Assembly (NCBI GenBank): GCA_031363055.1
Contig: JANLTP010000121.1
Location: forward strand, 1 to 9,708
Direction of reading: 5' to 3'
DNA: 9,708 bases
Source: JANLTP01 sp031363055
GTDB taxonomy: Bacteria; Pseudomonadota; Gammaproteobacteria; Burkholderiales; Burkholderiaceae_E
Below the pieces are notes generated by a model. It worked only from the letters and a program-made list of their open reading frames with translations. It was not told the DNA's origin and did no database searches. Shown piece by piece: positions 6,201 to 9,708 of this stretch. Every line of letters begins with the position of its first letter. Positions within the stretch are counted from its first letter, which is position 1. The translations under genes were made by a program, and so were the position numbers.

Positions 6201-6280
6201 CGAATGTCATCCGCATCGGCCTGGGCGGCCGATGCTCCTTCTTGATTTCGCTGCGGCATTCACACCAGTCCGCTTCTGGC
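6171..6280. repeat. Large imperfect palindrome: repeat unit B facing an inverted copy
   Basis: The left arm starts GCCAGGAGCGGACTGGTG (6171-6188). The right arm ends CACCAGTCCGCTTCTGGC (6263-6280), its complement apart from one G-T position, and an exact complement of copy A at 6123-6140. The similarity continues inward, less perfectly, to the central hairpin at 6213-6235. A ~55-bp repeat unit is therefore present in opposite orientations around a common centre. The layout resembles REP/BIME-type or MITE-type palindromic elements. I see no target-site duplication. Confidence 0.8.
6213..6235 (+). terminator. GC-rich hairpin at the centre of the palindrome, possible terminator of dctPQM
   Basis: GCATCGGCC (6213-6221), loop TGGGC, and GGCCGATGC (6227-6235) form a perfect 9-bp stem. 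It is followed by TCCTTCTTGATTTC, pyrimidine-rich but without a clean T-run, so Rho-independent termination is possible but not certain. It lies 121 nt after the dctM stop. The left arm of the same hairpin is the last thing visible at the right window edge. Confidence 0.5.
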
Positions 6281-6341
6281 TGACACTGTGCTGGGTTAAG
6301 GTTGTCGTATGCGATCGGCGGTGCTTGGCAGGAACCCACAC

Positions 6342-6362
6342 GGTTTTCGGTTTTCGGTTTTC
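6342..6362. repeat. Heptanucleotide microsatellite (GGTTTTC)3
   Basis: There are three perfect 7-bp units in an intergenic region. It may be prone to slippage. No promoter elements are seen around it. Confidence 0.85.
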
Positions 6363-6404
6363 GCTGCTGCGAACGTGCGCGTTGGTGCCTGAGCAGGCTG
6401 GCGG

Positions 6405-6483
6405 GGTGCTTGGCGTAGCGGCATCAAGGAGGAGCGTCGGCCGCCAGGTCGGCGCGGGGGACAGCCGCGTAGCCAAGCGCACC
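6405..6483. repeat. Imperfect inverted repeat with 41-bp centre
   Basis: GGTGCTTGGCGTAGCGGC (6405-6422) faces GCCGCGTAGCCAAGCGCACC (6464-6483). The arms are complementary over about 15 of 18-20 positions. The centre is GC-rich (GGAGCGTCGGCCGCCAGGTC). The right arm runs directly into the 25-bp tandem array. It could form a cruciform or an RNA stem; its role is unknown. Confidence 0.55.
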
Positions 6484-6578
6484 GTCGGCCTGATCCCACG
6501 ATAGCACCGTCGGCCTGCTCCCACGACGGCACCGTCGGCTTGATCCCACGACAGCCGAGTCAGCCTGATCCAGCGCAA
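6479..6578. repeat. 25-bp tandem repeat, three good copies plus one degenerate
   Basis: The copies are 6479-6503, 6504-6528, 6529-6553 and a diverged 6554-6578. Each good copy starts GCACCGTCGGC, continues YTG then MTCCCACGA, and ends with two variable bases. Read on the other strand the core is TCGTGGGAGCAGGCC, which recalls GTGGGAGC-type intergenic repeats of Xanthomonads and Pseudomonads (from memory). The units abut without spacers. The array ends about 57 nt before the DUF2946-like gene. Confidence 0.88.
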
Positions 6579-6635
6579 CAGATGAATCACAACACAACTA
6601 TTGATCGAGCAGTTTGAGGTATGCTCCAAACTCCG

Positions 6636-7046
6636 ATGCGCAATCGTCCAAATCTCCGTCACAGACTGATGAGGCTGTTGTTAGCCTCGATGTTATTCGC
6701 CGTACTCGCGCCCACGGCACTTAGGCTCGGCTCGCCCGCTGACACTGAAGGTTCGCTATGGGTGCAGCTCTGCACCGCCGCCGGATTGAAATGGGTCAAG
6801 GCTGCCGATCCGCTCGAAGCCAATGCAGGTTCTTCGCCAACTGACGACTCGAGCCACAGCGCCAAGCCGCATTGTCCCTGGTGTGTTTTTCAAGCCGACC
6901 TCGGCGGTACTTTGCTGCAAGCCAGCTTTGAGGCGCCAACCCCACGCGGCTCTGCGCACGTCAGCCGAGCCTTGCTACAGCCATTCGATGTCGCCCAACG
7001 TTGGGCCGCCACTCGTTCGCGCGCGCCGCCGCTGGCAGTCGGCTGA
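6636..7046 (+). CDS. DUF2946-like small exported protein with HCPWC motif
   Basis: This small protein is 136 residues from ATG 6636. The basic start (MRNRPNLRHR) is followed by a hydrophobic signal or anchor (LMRLLLASMLFAVLAPTAL). Then comes LWVQLCTAAGLKWV and, after a polar linker, SHSAKPHCPWCVF near residues 79-91. A signal segment, an LC...G element and an H-C-P-x-C motif in a ~130-residue protein match DUF2946. That family is often found next to TonB receptors and thought to be linked to copper or other metal handling. The Cys and His residues could bind metal in the periplasm, but the molecular function is unknown. No start has a well-spaced ribosome site. ATG 6621 (GAGG only 1 nt away) and ATG 6669 are alternatives; I prefer 6636 because it gives a normal signal N-region. 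The TonB-dependent receptor follows 207 nt downstream on the same strand. Confidence 0.8.
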   Translation: MRNRPNLRHRLMRLLLASMLFAVLAPTALRLGSPADTEGSLWVQLCTAAGLKWVKAADPLEANAGSSPTDDSSHSAKPHCPWCVFQADLGGTLLQASFEAPTPRGSAHVSRALLQPFDVAQRWAATRSRAPPLAVG

Positions 7047-7124
7047 AGTAGCAGCGCAGCCGCTGGAGCAATCTGGCATTCGGTAGTCGCGGGGTTTTCT
7101 ATACGGGTTTTCCGGTCCAGTCTT

Positions 7125-7153
7125 GCTGAACAGCTACCGGTTCGCTGTTTGGC
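7125..7153 (+). other. Stem-loop in the leader of the TonB-dependent receptor gene
   Basis: GCTGAACAGC (7125-7134) can pair with GCTGTTTGGC (7144-7153) over 10 bp with two G-U pairs, around a 9-nt loop TACCGGTTC. It lies 100 nt upstream of the receptor ATG. It could be a leader-RNA structure, a weak operator or chance. The remaining bases of the 7047-7253 gap show no convincing promoter beyond a TATAC at 7100 and no riboswitch I recognise. Confidence 0.3.
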
Positions 7154-7253
7154 TGTGACCTCGAACTACCAATCCCCAGATCGCGCCAGACTCCTTTATT
7201 CCCTGGATCGACGCCTTCGCGCGCTCGATCCGGATTCGACCGACGAATATTCC

Positions 7254-9587
7254 ATGAAACTTCCGCTAAGTGCTTGCGTTCGAGCGCTCGCCAGTCGCCT
7301 GATCGCTATTCCCGTCATCGCTTGCGCCCTGCTTCCAAATACTGCCCTGGCACAGCCATCGATCCCATCATCCGACGATCAAAACGCTGTAAAGACACTC
7401 GGCACCATCACAGTCGAAGGCGGCCAGCCAAGTTCTTTGCCCGCGCATATTCCGGCCACCGTCGAAACGGTTCGACGCAAAGATATCGAGAACAATATCA
7501 ATGCTACGGACAGCGAGGACGCGCTCAAGTATTTGCCGAGCCTGAACGTGCGACGACGCTACATTGGCGACTACGATCACGCAGTGCTGGCCAGTCGCGC
7601 ATCCGGCACCGGCAACAGCGCTCGCTCACTGGTGTATGCCGATGGCATTCTGCTGTCCAACCTGCTCGGCAACGGCGCCAGTTTTACGCCACGTTGGGGC
7701 ATGGTGACGCCGGAGGAAATCGAACGTGTCGACGTTCTCTATGGGCCCTTTTCTGCCGCCTATCCGGGTAACTCGGTCGGTGCGGTGGTCGACTACGTCA
7801 CGCGTATGCCGAAAACGCTCGAGGCACATGCCAAGTTCAGCGGTTTCAGTCAACGCTTCGATTTGTATTCGACTGATCGCAGCTTCAATGGTGGACAGGC
7901 CAGCGCCTCGATCGGTAGCAAGAGCGGTGATTGGTCCTGGTGGTTCAACGTCAACCAGTTGCACAGCAACGGTCAGCCAATTGCCTTCGCCAACCGATTG
8001 CTGAGCAGCAGCGTAGCAGGCGGCGCAGGTACCGTCGTGAGCGGCGCGATTGCCGATCGCAACCCTCGCAATCAGGACTGGTTGCTGCTCGGCACAACGG
8101 GTCAGACGCAGACGATTCAGGACCATGCGAAGCTGAAGCTGGCTTATGACTTCTCACCAAGCGTACGCGCCAGCTACACGCTCGGATGGTGGCGCAATGA
8201 CGCGTTGCGCAGTTCGGAATCCTATCTGCGCGATGCCGCCGGCGACCCGGTTTATGGCGGCGTGGTGAATATCAATAATCGGCAATACACCTTGAATGCG
8301 GCGGATTTTGCCCCGACTCGAAGTCAGTTCGAGCATTTCATGCACGGCCTTTCGATCAAGAGCAACACCCGAGGCACCTGGGATTGGGAAGTCGCCGCCA
8401 GTCTCTATGACTACGCACGCGATGCGGTGCGAACGCCAACCATCGTGGTTGCGAATCCCAATATCACCGGTGCCGGACGGCTCACCGATCAACGTGGAAC
8501 TGGCTGGAATTCGGTTGCGGCAAAGGGCATCTGGCGACCGCAAGGAGCGCAGGGTGCACATCTGCTGACCTTCGGTTACCAGCGCAGCCAGCACAAATTG
8601 CGCACTCAGGTATCGGACACGCCAGACTGGATCTCGGGCGGTGCCACTGCGCAGTTTTCCGCGTTCAATGGCAAAACCGAACTGCACAGCGTCTATGTTC
8701 AGGACGCCTGGCGAATTGCGCCGGCCTGGCGACTGACCAGTGGCCTGCGCGTCGAGCACTGGCGCGCGTTCGATGGCGCCGTTGCCAACGGGACGCAGAG
8801 TCAGCCGTTTGTTGAACGTCGCGAACATCAGGTTTCGCCAAAGGCGGCGCTGGCGTTTCAGGCAGCACTCGAGTGGGTCTTGAAGGCATCGACCGGGCGC
8901 GCCTATCGCATGCCGACCATCGCCGAGCTGTATCAGGGTTCGATCGCGACAAATTTGATCGTCAACAATGATCCCAATCTGCGACCGGAAAAATCGTGGA
9001 CCACCGAACTCAGTGCCGAGCGCGATCTCGGTAACGGCCTGGCGCGCGCCACTTTCTTCTTCGAGAACACCCGTGACGCACTTTATTCGCAGACCAATGT
9101 CAGCGTGGTGCCAAACGTTACCAACATCCAGAACATCGACGCGATTCGCACGCGCGGCTTCGAGCTCGCCTATCAAGGCAACGATGTTCTATGGCGCGGT
9201 TTCGATTTATCGAGCAGCCTGACCTTTGCCGATTCGATCATTACCCGCAACGACAAATTTCCGGACAGCGTCGGCAAGTGGCAGCCGCGCGTGCCACGAT
9301 GGCGCGCCAACGGTGTCGCGTCCTGGCGGGCCGACAATCAGTGGTCCTACTCCCTGGGCGTGCGCTATAGCGGCCCACAATTCGGCACACTGGATAACGG
9401 CGATCCCAATGGGCGCGCTTACACCGGCTTTAGCCAATATTTCGTGGCCGATCTGCGCATTCGCTACCGGATCGATCGGCAATGGGCTATTTCGGTCGGT
9501 ATCGATAACCTGAATAACGCCAACTACTGGGCGTTTCATCCTTATCCTCAGCGTACCTTATTTTCGGAGTTGCGGTTTGAGCTTTAG
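7254..9587 (+). CDS. TonB-dependent outer-membrane receptor (probable metal or metal-chelate uptake)
   Basis: This outer-membrane gated channel imports a scarce ligand using energy passed by TonB-ExbBD. The product is 777 residues from ATG 7254. A Sec signal (1 to about 33, ending NTALA before QPSIP) is followed by a TonB-box-like LGTITVEG (49-56). The plug domain includes TVETVRRKDIENNI, DALKYLPSLNVR, RSLVYADGILL and EEIERVDVLYGPFSAAYPGN, then VGAVVDYVTRMP, which closes the plug. A long beta-barrel with alternating hydrophobic strands contains ASTGRAYRMPTIAELYQGS, NPNLRPEKSW-like NDPNLRPEKSWTTE and SVGIDNLNNANYW. It ends ELRFEL, close to the canonical terminal aromatic. Length and domain order are complete. 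The frame is open 35 codons further to a TTG at 7149, but those residues are hydrophilic and would bury the signal peptide. With the HCPWC protein upstream, a metal such as copper or a siderophore is plausible; the ligand is unproven. The 48-bp repeat element begins about 5 nt after the stop. Confidence 0.95.
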   Translation: MKLPLSACVRALASRLIAIPVIACALLPNTALAQPSIPSSDDQNAVKTLGTITVEGGQPSSLPAHIPATVETVRRKDIENNINATDSEDALKYLPSLNVRRRYIGDYDHAVLASRASGTGNSARSLVYADGILLSNLLGNGASFTPRWGMVTPEEIERVDVLYGPFSAAYPGNSVGAVVDYVTRMPKTLEAHAKFSGFSQRFDLYSTDRSFNGGQASASIGSKSGDWSWWFNVNQLHSNGQPIAFANRLLSSSVAGGAGTVVSGAIADRNPRNQDWLLLGTTGQTQTIQDHAKLKLAYDFSPSVRASYTLGWWRNDALRSSESYLRDAAGDPVYGGVVNINNRQYTLNAADFAPTRSQFEHFMHGLSIKSNTRGTWDWEVAASLYDYARDAVRTPTIVVANPNITGAGRLTDQRGTGWNSVAAKGIWRPQGAQGAHLLTFGYQRSQHKLRTQVSDTPDWISGGATAQFSAFNGKTELHSVYVQDAWRIAPAWRLTSGLRVEHWRAFDGAVANGTQSQPFVERREHQVSPKAALAFQAALEWVLKASTGRAYRMPTIAELYQGSIATNLIVNNDPNLRPEKSWTTELSAERDLGNGLARATFFFENTRDALYSQTNVSVVPNVTNIQNIDAIRTRGFELAYQGNDVLWRGFDLSSSLTFADSIITRNDKFPDSVGKWQPRVPRWRANGVASWRADNQWSYSLGVRYSGPQFGTLDNGDPNGRAYTGFSQYFVADLRIRYRIDRQWAISVGIDNLNNANYWAFHPYPQRTLFSELRFEL

Positions 9588-9591
9588 ATTC

Positions 9592-9708
9592 CAGTGGTGG
9601 TGTGCGCTGGCCAGAAGCGGGTTGGTGCGAATGCCTTCGCCGACGGCGCCTGCTTCGGCCAGGAGCGCGCTGGTGCGAATGCCTTCGCGAATGTCACCCG
9701 CATCGGCC
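9592..9708. repeat. Second locus of the 48-bp tandem element, cut by the window edge
   Basis: There are two 48-bp units (9592-9639, whose first ~15 bp are diverged, and 9640-9687) with GCCAGAAGCGGGTTGGTG-like and GCCAGGAGCGCGCTGGTG-like cores. The 21-bp tail 9688-9708 differs from 6201-6221 at one base and ends GCATCGGCC. The order (tandem pair, tail, left arm of the GC hairpin) equals that after dctM. The element starts right after the receptor stop codon. The palindrome's second half would lie beyond the edge. Confidence 0.88.

Noticed and set aside
6479..6578. CRISPR array
   Set aside because: Units abut directly with no unique spacers, and no cas genes are present.
6207..6662. Open frames across the repeat-rich gap on either strand
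   Set aside because: They run through tandem and inverted repeats, have low-complexity translations and lack a ribosome site.
7149..7253. TTG start at 7149 for the TonB receptor
   Set aside because: It would place 35 hydrophilic residues before a good signal peptide and would start inside a stem-loop; ATG 7254 fits the family.
8154..9176. 340-codon open frame opposite the TonB receptor
   Set aside because: It is antisense to a complete beta-barrel gene and has no recognisable motif.

Overview
The window looks like a chromosomal segment of a GC-rich Gram-negative proteobacterium. It has a Sec signal on an outer-membrane TonB-dependent receptor, a tripartite TRAP transporter, and GC-rich dispersed repeats between genes. 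The style of the intergenic repeats (48-bp units, 'GTGGGAGCAGG'-like 25-bp tandem units, GGCC hairpins) recalls Xanthomonadales/Lysobacterales genomes. That taxonomic reading is from memory and low confidence.

Left half (1-4.0 kb): a leftward gene group of three (enolase-superfamily sugar-acid dehydratase -> mannitol dehydrogenase/fructuronate reductase family remnant -> SBP_bac_5 ABC substrate-binding protein, cut by the left edge) diverges at about 2.9-3.0 kb from a rightward TRAP operon, dctP-dctQ-dctM (3.03-6.09 kb). Together these genes describe uptake and breakdown of a sugar acid (uronate, aldonate or aldarate type). Both catabolic genes, however, are open frames with a large in-frame piece missing. 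The dehydratase lacks about 46 residues carrying the third metal ligand and one catalytic Asp. The dehydrogenase keeps only its C-terminal domain plus a short N-terminal stub. Both apparent junctions sit at short motifs that the family carries twice, so the leftward operon looks decayed while the transporter genes look complete.

The TRAP operon has an unusual translational layout. Every TRAP gene is preceded by a very short ORF whose TGA overlaps its start codon. Between dctQ and dctM, three mini-ORFs are chained by successive ATGA overlaps, giving an unbroken stop/start relay across the gap.

The 6.09-6.63 kb stretch has no gene. It is packed with repeats: a 48-bp tandem pair running into a ~110-bp imperfect palindrome with a GC hairpin at its centre, a (GGTTTTC)3 heptamer, a second inverted repeat, and a 25-bp tandem array. 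The same 48-bp tandem and the same tail recur at the right edge (9.59-9.71 kb), again directly after a stop codon.

Right half (6.6-9.6 kb): a small exported DUF2946-like protein with an HCPWC motif, then a 777-residue TonB-dependent receptor. This pair probably handles a metal or metal-chelate; the substrate is not determinable here. I found no rRNA, tRNA, IS element or CRISPR. The most notable items are the mini-ORF relay, the paired internal deletions, and the composite 3' repeat element.
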